Assembly: GCA_903835325.1 (NCBI GenBank)
Contig: CAILMU010000041.1
Location: forward strand, 1 to 23,062
Direction: 5' to 3'
Length of the DNA stretch: 23,062 nt
Source of the DNA: an uncultured Microcaldota archaeon
GTDB lineage: Archaea > Micrarchaeota > Micrarchaeia > Anstonellales > Bilamarchaeaceae
Shown: positions 14,086-21,092 of the stretch, piece by piece
Position numbering within the stretch: the stretch's first letter is position 1
Layout: each line of letters opens with the position of its first letter
Position numbers and translations under genes: made by a program
Notes under the pieces: generated by a model
The model's input: the letters and a program-made list of their open reading frames with translations, nothing else
Told to the model about the DNA's origin: nothing
The model's database searches: none

Positions 14086-16020
14086 TCATTCTCGTTCTTC
14101 CCGTGATTCAGAAATCGAATCCAGTATCCCGTTGATCTTCCTGGTTTTCGCCCTCAGTGCATAATAACTGACGGTTTCCCCGCCGGGAATCTCCCCGCCC
14201 GTGTCGCTGACAAGCGTGAAAGACTTGCCCTCGCCGCGTATCCTTCCCTGCCTCTGCTCATAGCTTTTCACCATATCAGGGACGCAATAGTTCACTACGA
14301 CCTTCACCATAGGGAGATGGAGACCCTCTTCGGCCGCGCTTGTTGCGACGAGGATCCTGTATTTCCCTGATTCGAAATCATCCCGTATCCTATCCTGCTC
14401 GCGCGATGCCATGCCCTTCTTCCCGACATATGCGCGGGCGAGTTTCTTTCCATCGAATATCTCGTCGTTGATAATGGCCGTCAGCTTTCTCGCAAGCGCA
14501 TGCGTCTCGACAAAAACGATGGCCTGCTTGTCAGTGCCGGATAAGAGCCGTATCAGGAAATCAGTTTTCGGGTGGTCCTGCAACCCTGAGCACATGTTTT
14601 TGCATTTGCCGAACAACGGGTCATTGACAATCGCCTCTGATGCCAGGACCGGAATTTTCCGCTCGGCCTCCTTCTGCAGGGTTGAAGCGAAGTTCATGAA
14701 ATCCTCAGTCCCGCACCGTTCGAGATAGAAGAACGCGCGGCGCAGCTTCACGATGGATGCGTGGATCGAGCTTGCCCTGTATGCGGCTTCGAGCTCGGGA
14801 TTTTTATAATAATTGATGGACCTTTCTTCCTCGATCTTCTCGGCAATGGCAAGTTTCAGGGCCCCCATATCCCTGAACCTCGGGAATGGATGGTTTTTCT
14901 CGAGCATCTGTTCCAGCGGGTCCTTGTCATAGTCGATTTCGGCTTCATTCATCTCATTCGTCAGTTCGCGGATTTTTTTTCTGGACATCTGCGCGAGCAA
15001 CTTCAGGGCTTCGACCCGGTCATCCTCAAGCCTGATGAATTTCGGCGAAACAACAGGCTTGACAAAATACCTGCTTATCTTCTTTCCATCCCCTACGAGG
15101 AGGGCTCTGGTCTGGAACAGGTCCAGAAGGCGCTCGAGCGCCTCAACGTTTTCGGCAGGCGATGCTGAAAGGCCTACGCACCGGACAGGCTTTGCATACC
15201 CCATGCATGCCCTGGCGACGATCGCATAGGCGTCCTGTTTCACGGCATGATGCACCTCGTCGAAGATCGCGAGGCTCACTTTCGAGAGGTCAAGAACCTT
15301 GGTCCGGATATCATTTGCGATAGTCTCAGGAGTCCCGATTATGAGGTCCGCTCCGTCATAGAATGCGGAGGGATTCCTCTTCCTGTTCAGGGATTCTCCT
15401 GTCGCAACCGCGATCCGTACATGCTCCGGGTTGAGGCCGATCCCGGGTTTCCTGAATTCATTTTCATGCTGGGCGCCCAGGTTGATCTTGTCCGCGAGCA
15501 ACAGCACCTTTCCCCTTTGGATAGCTTCTGCCGTGAGATAAATCTCGATCTCGGTCTTCCCGGTCCCGGTCGGAAGCTTGACCAAAGCATTTCCATTCTC
15601 AAGGGCGAAAAGGATTGCATCAGCCTGGAAATCGCGGAGCTCGTATATTCTAGGGGTTGAGAGGCGGGAGAAATCGAACGGAGATAAACGGGAATCTGGG
15701 GATTGCTCGGATTGCGGGATTTGTTCGAGTTGTAGGGGCGTGGGGGGTTCGGCACGTTGGTTGGGTTCTGGATACTGATCCACCTGCGCGGGATTCTTCA
15801 GTATTTTCGCTTTTGGGACAAAGGGCGGGAACTCGCTTCCTATGCCGTCTTTTTTCGTCGCTGTATACGAAGGGTATGGCTCTTCTTCTTCGGGCCGGGC
15901 TGATATGAAGCTTATCTTGGCTGGTGCTGAAGGCGGAACCGTGAAAAGATCGAGCTGTGCGAGGTTATGGGCCATCTGATTAGCGGGTCTGCGCTGGCAG
16001 CGCCTGTTCGAATCCCTCAT
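14086..16020 (-). CDS. SF2 DExH helicase, Hef/FANCM-like architecture
   Basis: A 644-aa protein. Residues 1-125 are disordered and Pro-rich with a QLDLF peptide at 22-26. The first RecA-like domain has YELRDFQADAI (Q-like), LPTGTGKTE (motif I, 149-157), FDEVHH (motif II, 253-258) and LSASP (III, 284-288). A helical insertion of about 150 residues (330-480) follows, as in Hef/RIG-I-type helicases. The second RecA-like domain has AIVFVETHALA, ATSAAEEGLHLP (V, 559-570) and YEQRQGRIRG (VI, 587-596). It probably unwinds or remodels branched DNA or RNA. The nuclease domain of full Hef is absent. The ATG at 16020 has GGAGG 5 nt upstream; the ATG at 15975 (residue 16) is an alternative start that keeps QLDLF. 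Confidence 0.88.
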   Translation of the reverse strand: MRDSNRRCQRRPANQMAHNLAQLDLFTVPPSAPAKISFISARPEEEEPYPSYTATKKDGIGSEFPPFVPKAKILKNPAQVDQYPEPNQRAEPPTPLQLEQIPQSEQSPDSRLSPFDFSRLSTPRIYELRDFQADAILFALENGNALVKLPTGTGKTEIEIYLTAEAIQRGKVLLLADKINLGAQHENEFRKPGIGLNPEHVRIAVATGESLNRKRNPSAFYDGADLIIGTPETIANDIRTKVLDLSKVSLAIFDEVHHAVKQDAYAIVARACMGYAKPVRCVGLSASPAENVEALERLLDLFQTRALLVGDGKKISRYFVKPVVSPKFIRLEDDRVEALKLLAQMSRKKIRELTNEMNEAEIDYDKDPLEQMLEKNHPFPRFRDMGALKLAIAEKIEEERSINYYKNPELEAAYRASSIHASIVKLRRAFFYLERCGTEDFMNFASTLQKEAERKIPVLASEAIVNDPLFGKCKNMCSGLQDHPKTDFLIRLLSGTDKQAIVFVETHALARKLTAIINDEIFDGKKLARAYVGKKGMASREQDRIRDDFESGKYRILVATSAAEEGLHLPMVKVVVNYCVPDMVKSYEQRQGRIRGEGKSFTLVSDTGGEIPGGETVSYYALRAKTRKINGILDSISESREERE

Positions 16021-16026
16021 ACCCGC
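15983..16026 (-). other. Inverted repeats overlapping the helicase start codon
   Basis: GCGGGT next to the ATG (16021-16026, minus) can pair with ACCCGC (15983-15988), enclosing a perfect GCGCT-GCC-AGCGC hairpin (15991-16003). The structure would hold the start region in RNA and could tune translation. Confidence 0.35.
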
Positions 16027-16041
16027 CTCCTTTCCATGGAT

Positions 16042-16064
16042 GAGCTTAAAAAATAGTATTTTTG
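16042..16064. promoter_or_regulatory. Bidirectional TATA region for helicase and ABC ATPase genes
   Basis: The AT-rich GCTTAAAAAATAGTATTTTTGG lies about 30 bp from the minus-strand helicase start and about 25 bp from the plus-strand ABC start at 16081. Overlapping TATA boxes probably serve both genes, so TBP binding on one may compete with the other. Confidence 0.5.
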
Positions 16065-16080
16065 GACAGATTTTACCACA

Positions 16081-17214
16081 ATGCCGGATTCCAGGACAGC
16101 CTCAGCGCGCCTTGCAGATTCAGAATCCGGATCCCCCTGGCTTAACGCTTTAAAGCATTCCAGTCCCATTCCCTCCATGAAGAAATCGCAGGGCCAGCAG
16201 AAGAGGCCATCGGCCGTCCAGGATGACCCTCCGGCCGCTCCTATGATACGCACGGATAAGATAACGAAAAAATATAACGGCTCAGTGACTGCGGTCGACA
16301 ACCTCGACCTTGAGATAACAGAGGGCGAGGTTTTCGGCCTGCTGGGCCCGAACGGCGCGGGCAAGACCACGCTCATCAGCATGCTGTGCACTTTGATACA
16401 TCCGACTTCCGGGAACGCGACCGTCGCCGGCATCGATGTCCGCAAGAACCCATCGGGCGTGCGCAAGAATATAGGGATTGTATTTCAGGAGCCGAGCGTG
16501 GACGACCTGCTCACAGGGCGCGAGAACCTCGAGCTCCACGGCCTCCTCTACAAGATGGAGGGCAAAGACAGGAAAGCCAGGATAACGGAGATGCTCGAAC
16601 TCGTCGGACTGACAGACCGTGCCGACGACCTTGTCCGGACATATTCCGGCGGAATGCGCAGGAGGCTCGAGATAGCCAGAGGTTTGATGCACAGGCCGAA
16701 GATACTTTTCCTTGATGAACCGACGCTCGGGCTGGATCCGGCAACGAGGGAGCATATCTGGGATTATATCCGCAAGCTATCCAAGCAGCACAACACGACC
16801 ATGGTCCTGACCACCCACTATATGGAAGAAGCGGACGAGCTCTGCACCAGGATAGGGATAATCGACAAGGGGAAGCTCGTTATCCTCGGGACAGCCGAGC
16901 AGCTCAAGTCCAAGGTAGGTCAGGATATCGTATGCCTCACCGGCGAACTCGATGTCGCGATACTGAAGAAGTTCGATTTCGTGAAGAAGGTGAAACAGGA
17001 GGATGACGGTTCCTACGAACTGACAATCAACAATGCGGCAAAGAATCTTCAGACGCTCCTGAACGCGTGCGGAGCGCTCGAATCGGTCCAGGTCAGGGAA
17101 GTCACGCTCAACGACGTTTTCCTGTTTTTCACAGGCAAGATGATAAACGAGGAGGAGGAAGGCGAGGGGTCCTGGCAGGATCGGGTCATGGAATGGGGTG
17201 CTAAACGTGATTGA
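16081..17214 (+). CDS. ABC-2 type exporter, ATP-binding subunit
   Basis: A 377-aa protein. Residues 1-55 are a Ser/Pro-rich extension lacking in typical members. The ATPase domain has Walker A GPNGAGKTT (89-97), the Q-loop FQEPSV (135-140), the signature YSGGMRRRLEIAR (188-200), Walker B LFLDEP (209-214) and the H-loop His246. A C-terminal domain of the DrrA/NatA class follows (ELTINNAAKNLQTLL..., VTLNDVFLFFTG). It powers export through the membrane subunit encoded next to it. The start is uncertain: the TATA spacing suggests 16081, but domain homology would also allow the ATG at 16243. The substrate could be a drug, lipid or polysaccharide. Confidence 0.92.
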   Translation: MPDSRTASARLADSESGSPWLNALKHSSPIPSMKKSQGQQKRPSAVQDDPPAAPMIRTDKITKKYNGSVTAVDNLDLEITEGEVFGLLGPNGAGKTTLISMLCTLIHPTSGNATVAGIDVRKNPSGVRKNIGIVFQEPSVDDLLTGRENLELHGLLYKMEGKDRKARITEMLELVGLTDRADDLVRTYSGGMRRRLEIARGLMHRPKILFLDEPTLGLDPATREHIWDYIRKLSKQHNTTMVLTTHYMEEADELCTRIGIIDKGKLVILGTAEQLKSKVGQDIVCLTGELDVAILKKFDFVKKVKQEDDGSYELTINNAAKNLQTLLNACGALESVQVREVTLNDVFLFFTGKMINEEEEGEGSWQDRVMEWGAKRD

Positions 17215-17962
17215 GTTCGATGCGATCTATGCCATCTGGCTGAGGGAGACGCTCGTATATCTTCGTGAGAAGGAGCGTATTATTTCATCGTTCATATCCC
17301 CGCTCCTATGGCTGTTCGTTTTCAGCATCGGGATGGGGAGTAGTTTCACCTCCACCACCGGGGACTACCAGACATTCGTGTTTCCCGGGATCGTGGTCAT
17401 GACCATGCTATTCACAGCCGTATTCTACGGGTTGTATATAATCTGGGACAGGAAACTCGATTTCCTCAAAGAGGTTCTTGTGGCGCCGGCATCCAGGGCG
17501 AGCATATTCGTGGGGAAATCCCTTGGCGGGGTCACGAATACGATGGTTCAGGCAGTAGTCCTTCTCGTTGTCGGTGCGATTTTCATCCTTCCGATAAGCA
17601 TTTTGCAGATAATCTACCTGATCCCGCTTCTTTTGCTAATCGCTTTCGCCATGGCCAATATGGGCCTGATAATAGGGGCCAATCTCAGGAGCGAAGAAGG
17701 TTTCGGACTCGCCTTCAATATAATCATCTGGCCCCTGTTCTTTTTCAGCGGTGCGTTGTTCTCGGTAGAGAATCTGCCCCCTATCCTGAAGACGCTTTCC
17801 CTTATCGACCCTATCACGTACGCTGTTGATGCGATAAGGATAATCCTTCTCGGGACAGGAGCATTCCCGATGCTGTATGATATCGCGATACTCGGGATTT
17901 TCGCGATAATCACCTCCATTCTCGGCCTGATATCGTTCGGGAATCTCCAGCAGGCGAAATGA
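17207..17962 (+). CDS. ABC-2 type exporter, membrane subunit
   Basis: A protein of about 251 residues with six predicted membrane helices. The ABC-2 family signs are the N-terminal amphipathic coupling segment (LRETLVYLREKERIISSFISP) and the late FFSGALFSVENLP stretch followed by IDPITYAVDAIR. The GTG at 17207 overlaps the ATPase stop codon region (TGA 17212-17214) and has GGGGTG 6 nt upstream, so the two genes are translationally coupled. A GTG at 17198 in the same frame is the alternative start. It should dimerise to form the transport path for the ATPase upstream. Confidence 0.9.
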   Translation: MIEFDAIYAIWLRETLVYLREKERIISSFISPLLWLFVFSIGMGSSFTSTTGDYQTFVFPGIVVMTMLFTAVFYGLYIIWDRKLDFLKEVLVAPASRASIFVGKSLGGVTNTMVQAVVLLVVGAIFILPISILQIIYLIPLLLLIAFAMANMGLIIGANLRSEEGFGLAFNIIIWPLFFFSGALFSVENLPPILKTLSLIDPITYAVDAIRIILLGTGAFPMLYDIAILGIFAIITSILGLISFGNLQQAK

Positions 17963-17991
17963 AGTGATACCCCGGGAGCTGGAAGAGCGGT

Positions 17992-18007
17992 GATATTTAT
18001 TTAATAC
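17992..18007 (+). promoter_or_regulatory. TATA box for the SPFH pair
   Basis: GATATTTATTTAATAC is centred about 28 bp before the ATG at 18028. Confidence 0.55.
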
Positions 18008-18027
18008 TTCACCGCCATATCCCGTCC

Positions 18028-18831
18028 ATGGCTGATTCTGAATCGTTGACTTGCTGTTTTAGTCTGCTGATAATCGGGGTGCCCATCCTTCTGGCTATGT
18101 CGGTGAAGGTGATCTACGACTTCCAGAGGGGGCTGGTGCTGAGCTTGGGGAAATTCTCCGGGATGCGCAACAGCGGCCTTCAGATAATCATACCGTTCTA
18201 CCAGGAGATGAGGATGGTGGATCTGAGGATACAGACCATAGACATCCCGAAGCAGGAGGTGCTCTCCAAGGACAACGTGAGCGCGTTCATCAACGCCGTA
18301 GTCTATTTCAAGATAATAAACCCGGAATCGGCCATCTTCAATGTGCAGGATTACCGGGCTGCGGTGTTCCAGCACAGCCAGACTGCGATAAGGGACGTCG
18401 TCGGGAGCAGGACCCTGGACCAGCTGCTCACGGACAGGAAATCCATAGCTGATTCGATTTCTAACGCAGTGGATAAGGACGCCAAGGAATGGGGTGTCGA
18501 TATCGTGGGCATCAAGATACAGGATATCAGCCTTCCAGACACCATGAAGAAGGCGATGGCCCGCCAAGCGCAGGCCGAGCGTGAGAAGCGCGCATCCATC
18601 ATCATATCCGAGGGGGAGAGCATGGCCGCGGACAAGCTCGCTGCGGCTGCGAAAATCCTGAGCGAATCGCCGGGGGCATTGCACCTGAGGACATTGCAGA
18701 TGATATCGAGCGTCTCGGCAGACAAGACGAACATCATGAATTTCGTGCTCCCGATAGAAGGCGTGCAGATACCGGAAAGGACGGACAAGGCGGATATCAA
18801 GCCTAAAAAAGAGAAGGGAGCCGGGGCGTGA
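18028..18831 (+). CDS. SPFH/stomatin-like protein, membrane-anchored
   Basis: A 267-aa band-7 protein. One N-terminal membrane segment (about 10-27) precedes the SPFH domain (KVIYDFQRGLVLSLGKF, GLQIIIPFYQEMRMVDLRIQ, SKDNVSAFINAVVYFKI). Then comes a helical region with RQAQAEREKRASIIISEGES, which in stomatins builds the oligomer coiled coil. The C-terminus is Lys-rich. Stomatin-type proteins form cage-like membrane rings and often work with a NfeD partner or a serine protease; neither is encoded here. It overlaps the next gene by 4 bp (GTGA) and is clearly its paralog. Confidence 0.92.
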   Translation: MADSESLTCCFSLLIIGVPILLAMSVKVIYDFQRGLVLSLGKFSGMRNSGLQIIIPFYQEMRMVDLRIQTIDIPKQEVLSKDNVSAFINAVVYFKIINPESAIFNVQDYRAAVFQHSQTAIRDVVGSRTLDQLLTDRKSIADSISNAVDKDAKEWGVDIVGIKIQDISLPDTMKKAMARQAQAEREKRASIIISEGESMAADKLAAAAKILSESPGALHLRTLQMISSVSADKTNIMNFVLPIEGVQIPERTDKADIKPKKEKGAGA

Positions 18832-19538
18832 TTGCTATGGTTTTCACCATCATCAACCAATACGAGAAAGGCGTTCGTTTCATCTGGGGCAAATACGAGA
18901 GCGTAGTGGGTCCTGGTTTCGTCTGGAACATCCCGATGTTCCACAGCATCAGGATGCTGGATATGCGGGTCAAGACCATACCTATCCAGCCCCAGGAAGC
19001 GATGACCAAGGACAATGTGCCTGTCAAGATAGCTGCCGTGGTCTATTACAAGATAGTCGACCCGCTGAAGGTGGTCATGTCTGTTTATGATTACAATTTC
19101 GCGATCGCCCAATACGCTCAGACGGCTGTCCGGGACGTCATCGGCAACAACGAGCTGGATTTCGTTCTGGCTGACCGAGACAAGATAGCCCTCGAGATAG
19201 AGAAGCTTGTGGATGAGGAGACGAAGGAATGGGGTGTCGATGTCTCCGCGATTAAACTGCAGGACATCGAACTGCCCGAGGATATGAAGCGCTCGATGGC
19301 GAAACAAGCGGAAGCAGAGCGTGAGAAGCGGGCCACGATAATACTCAGCGAAGCTGAATTCATGTCAGCCAACAACTATGCGGATGCGGCGAGGAAGCTT
19401 TCCCAGATACATGGCGCTTTGCACTTGAGGACGCTTCAGACGCTCGCCACAAATGTTTCAGCTGAGGATTCACCCACGCACCTTTGGCTGCTCCCGACAC
19501 AGATAATGAGGTTCTTCGAACGGTTCGGCGGGAAATGA
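18828..19538 (+). CDS. Second SPFH/stomatin-like protein, no membrane anchor
   Basis: A 236-aa paralog of the preceding gene, aligned along its whole SPFH domain (MTKDNVPVKIAAVVYYKI, EWGVDVSAIKLQDIELPEDMK, KQAEAEREKRATIILSEAE). It lacks the N-terminal transmembrane segment and starts almost directly at the SPFH strand (FTIINQYEKGVRFIWGKY). It starts at GTG 18828, overlapping the upstream stop as GTGA, or at the ATG 18837. A membrane-anchored and an unanchored copy made together could form a mixed ring. The duplication predates this window; the two differ widely outside the core. Confidence 0.9.
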   Translation: MIAMVFTIINQYEKGVRFIWGKYESVVGPGFVWNIPMFHSIRMLDMRVKTIPIQPQEAMTKDNVPVKIAAVVYYKIVDPLKVVMSVYDYNFAIAQYAQTAVRDVIGNNELDFVLADRDKIALEIEKLVDEETKEWGVDVSAIKLQDIELPEDMKRSMAKQAEAEREKRATIILSEAEFMSANNYADAARKLSQIHGALHLRTLQTLATNVSAEDSPTHLWLLPTQIMRFFERFGGK

Positions 19539-19638
19539 TTGCAGGGAGGAATCGCGGGGCCGAATCTCCGGCCGGGCGGCTCCGGAAGATGCATTTCAAC
19601 TTTCTGTGATGCTTGCATCGGAGTTTTATAACCTCTGC

Positions 19639-19646
19639 ATTTATAG
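19639..19646 (+). promoter_or_regulatory. TATA box for the cold-shock gene
   Basis: ATTTATAG is centred about 28 bp before the ATG at 19671. Confidence 0.45.
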
Positions 19647-19670
19647 TAGTATGAAATAACGGTGTTTTTG

Positions 19671-19862
19671 ATGAAAGGAAAAGTTAAGATGTTTAACTCC
19701 GCACGGAGTTTTGGTTTTATCACGGGCGACGACGGCAAGGATGTGTATGTGCACACCTCGGCAATCGAAGGCGGCGCAGTGCTCGCAGCCGGTGATGCCG
19801 TGGAATACGAAGTCGAATCAAGCGAACGCGGTATGCGTGCCAAGAACGTGAAAAAACTCTGA
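19671..19862 (+). CDS. Cold-shock domain protein (CspA family)
   Basis: A 63-aa single cold-shock domain. It has MKGKVKMFNSARSFGFI (RNP1-like SFGFI; usually KGFGFI), the RNP2-like DVYVHTSAI, and the final AKNV. It should bind single-stranded RNA or DNA and melt secondary structure. Csp proteins are common in bacteria but patchy in archaea. The N-terminal aromatic in KMFN keeps a stacking residue. The ATG at 19671 follows from both the alignment and the TATA position. Confidence 0.92.
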   Translation: MKGKVKMFNSARSFGFITGDDGKDVYVHTSAIEGGAVLAAGDAVEYEVESSERGMRAKNVKKL

Positions 19863-19906
19863 AGGCGTTAGCGAATTCATAGGATGACGCTCCTAACATT
19901 CATTAG

Positions 19907-19963
19907 CCCTAGCCTCTGGCATGAAAACAAGTGAAATACGGTGCAGGGGAAGCAGAGCTAGGG
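19907..19963 (+). ncRNA. Candidate structured RNA, unknown class
   Basis: The long paired stem (11 bp, one bulge) with a purine-rich 34-nt loop between a coding end and a hairpin/T-tract looks like a small structured RNA or a 3' UTR element of the cold-shock mRNA. It does not match tRNA, SRP, RNase P or C/D-box patterns that I can recognise. The strand is not determined. Confidence 0.25.
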
Positions 19964-19996
19964 GTAATCTAAGGTCTGATGGCATCTCGTCAATCC

Positions 19997-20019
19997 CCTG
20001 AGTTTTTTATAAACTCAGG
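19997..20019 (+). terminator. Hairpin with T-rich loop, possible terminator
   Basis: CCTGAGTTT and AAACTCAGG form a perfect 9-bp stem around TTTAT. The T6 run inside and the T7 run at 20047-20053 together could stop transcription from the cold-shock side. Confidence 0.4.
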
Positions 20020-20101
20020 CCTGGGAGGGATAAACGATTGCCTGAATTTTTTTCAAGGAAAGAGATTAGGCTTGCTTTGCTAATTTTTTGAATAATCCTG
20101 C

Positions 20102-20117
20102 TGGGTAGAAATACCCA
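20102..20117. promoter_or_regulatory. Operator-like dyad before the methyltransferase promoter
   Basis: The inverted repeat TGGGTA-GAAA-TACCCA abuts the TATA box (TATAAAATAG, 20121-20130), whose centre is 26 bp before the ATG at 20151. It sits where TFB would bind, so it is more likely a repressor or activator site than an RNA hairpin. Confidence 0.45.
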
Positions 20118-20120
20118 AAG

Positions 20121-20130
20121 TATAAAATAG
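20121..20130 (+). promoter_or_regulatory. TATA box for the methyltransferase gene
   Basis: TATAAAATAG is centred 26 bp before the ATG at 20151 (leaderless). Confidence 0.55.
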
Positions 20131-20150
20131 GATTACGTTATAATAAGTTC

Positions 20151-20924
20151 ATGCAAGTGGTGAGCAGTAACAGGAAAACCAAAATATACGAGGATCTTGC
20201 GCATCTCTTCCCTTTATGGCGGGAAGCGTGCTTAGAAGAAAAAGGCAGAGATTTGAAAGAAACAGGATTCATCACACAAGTATTCCAAGCTGCACCAAGA
20301 ACGATCAGTTCAGTTATTGATTTGGGTGGTGGTGTTGGTACGCACTCAAAGGGATTAGTAAAGGGGGGATATGCGGTAACCCTATTCGATCAGTCCCAGA
20401 ACGCAATTGCCATAGCAAAACAAGATAATCCTGGACTCGTGACAGTAACGGGTTCTTTTGAAACAATAAGCTTGAATTCGCAGTTTGATGCGGCGATATG
20501 CATGTGGTCGACACTGACATATGCTCTAGATGAGGAGGGTCGCAAAAACTTTTATCAATGGATTAAGGAAAATACCGGAGAGGTCGTCATTCTTGATCAA
20601 GCTAATTTTCATACTTATCCGAGACTATTTCATAAGGTATACGAAGCAGAAAATGAGGAATACGCCATTAGGGTAATAAGAGACTGGGTTCTTGACCCAG
20701 ATAATTGTAAGCATACGAAATTTGTTTATGAACTTTTTAACAAGCGGACTAAGAAGACAGAAATTATTGAAGATGAAGAAACACAGCAATATCTTACTAT
20801 AGATCGTCTTAAACACTATTTAGGCAAAGAATGGGATTTGACATATTTACTTGGTGATTATGATCTGGCAAAACAATATGAAGTCAAAGATTCGTCTAGA
20901 TTGATAACGGTCTTCACAAAGTAG
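20151..20924 (+). CDS. Class I SAM-dependent methyltransferase
   Basis: A 257-aa protein. The SAM-binding motif I is VIDLGGGVGTHS (55-66), followed by the motif II-like acidic end VTLFDQS and a later FDAAICMWSTLTYA strand. The C-terminal half (GEVVILDQANFHTYPR onward) carries the substrate part and a final VFTK strand. The substrate is unknown; small molecules or natural-product-like targets are usual for this type. Its codons are clearly AT-richer than those of the neighbours, and it sits alone between an operator-like dyad and the recombinase, so it is probably recently acquired, perhaps cargo. Confidence 0.88.
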   Translation: MQVVSSNRKTKIYEDLAHLFPLWREACLEEKGRDLKETGFITQVFQAAPRTISSVIDLGGGVGTHSKGLVKGGYAVTLFDQSQNAIAIAKQDNPGLVTVTGSFETISLNSQFDAAICMWSTLTYALDEEGRKNFYQWIKENTGEVVILDQANFHTYPRLFHKVYEAENEEYAIRVIRDWVLDPDNCKHTKFVYELFNKRTKKTEIIEDEETQQYLTIDRLKHYLGKEWDLTYLLGDYDLAKQYEVKDSSRLITVFTK

Positions 20925-21092
20925 TTACCGCATCTTTTTCAACCGGCCCAGTAGGGGTAAGACTATAACAAAAAACTATATGCAGGGGAAGGGTCGGCAG
21001 ACCCTCTCTGTGAGCTGATTGGCCTGAATTAGGCACTATAGTGTCCAATTGAGCACTGACCAATAAATAGTCCTTCCACCGGAGAGGATAGC
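20925..21092. other. Dyad-rich region before the recombinase gene (possible att or operator)
   Basis: It contains AGGGTC-GGCA-GACCCT (20990-21005), GCCT-GAATT-AGGC (21022-21034) and the palindrome CACTATAGTG (21034-21043). Short words (TGCAGGGGAAG, TAGGGGTAA, GATTG(G)CCTGAATT) are shared with the 19942-20048 region. Recombinase binding sites or an attachment core could lie here; no identical pair of att ends can be shown within the window. Confidence 0.4.
21062..21069 (+). promoter_or_regulatory. TATA box for the recombinase gene
   Basis: AATAAATA is centred about 27 bp before the ATG at 21093. A GGAGAGG also lies shortly before the ATG. Confidence 0.5.

Larger units (their letters stand above)
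19863..20150 (+). other. Structured, gene-free intergenic region
   Basis: No ORF of note. It holds an 11-bp stem with one bulged C (CCCTAG-c-CTCTG 19907-19918 pairing CAGAGCTAGGG 19953-19963), enclosing a 34-nt purine-rich loop. A perfect 9-bp hairpin follows (19997-20019). A T7 tract and an AT-rich stretch lead to the methyltransferase promoter. The base composition falls sharply after 20030, marking a probable boundary of acquired DNA. Confidence 0.6.

Noticed and set aside
15960..16030. tRNA-like TGTTCGAATCC on the plus strand opposite the helicase start
   Set aside because: The flanking bases do not form a T-stem (GCCTG against CCCTC), and no D-arm, anticodon arm or matching acceptor stem is present.
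19920..20002. C/D-box small RNA
   Set aside because: C-like (ATGAAAA, TGATGG) and D-like (CTGA) words exist but do not match the consensus or spacing.
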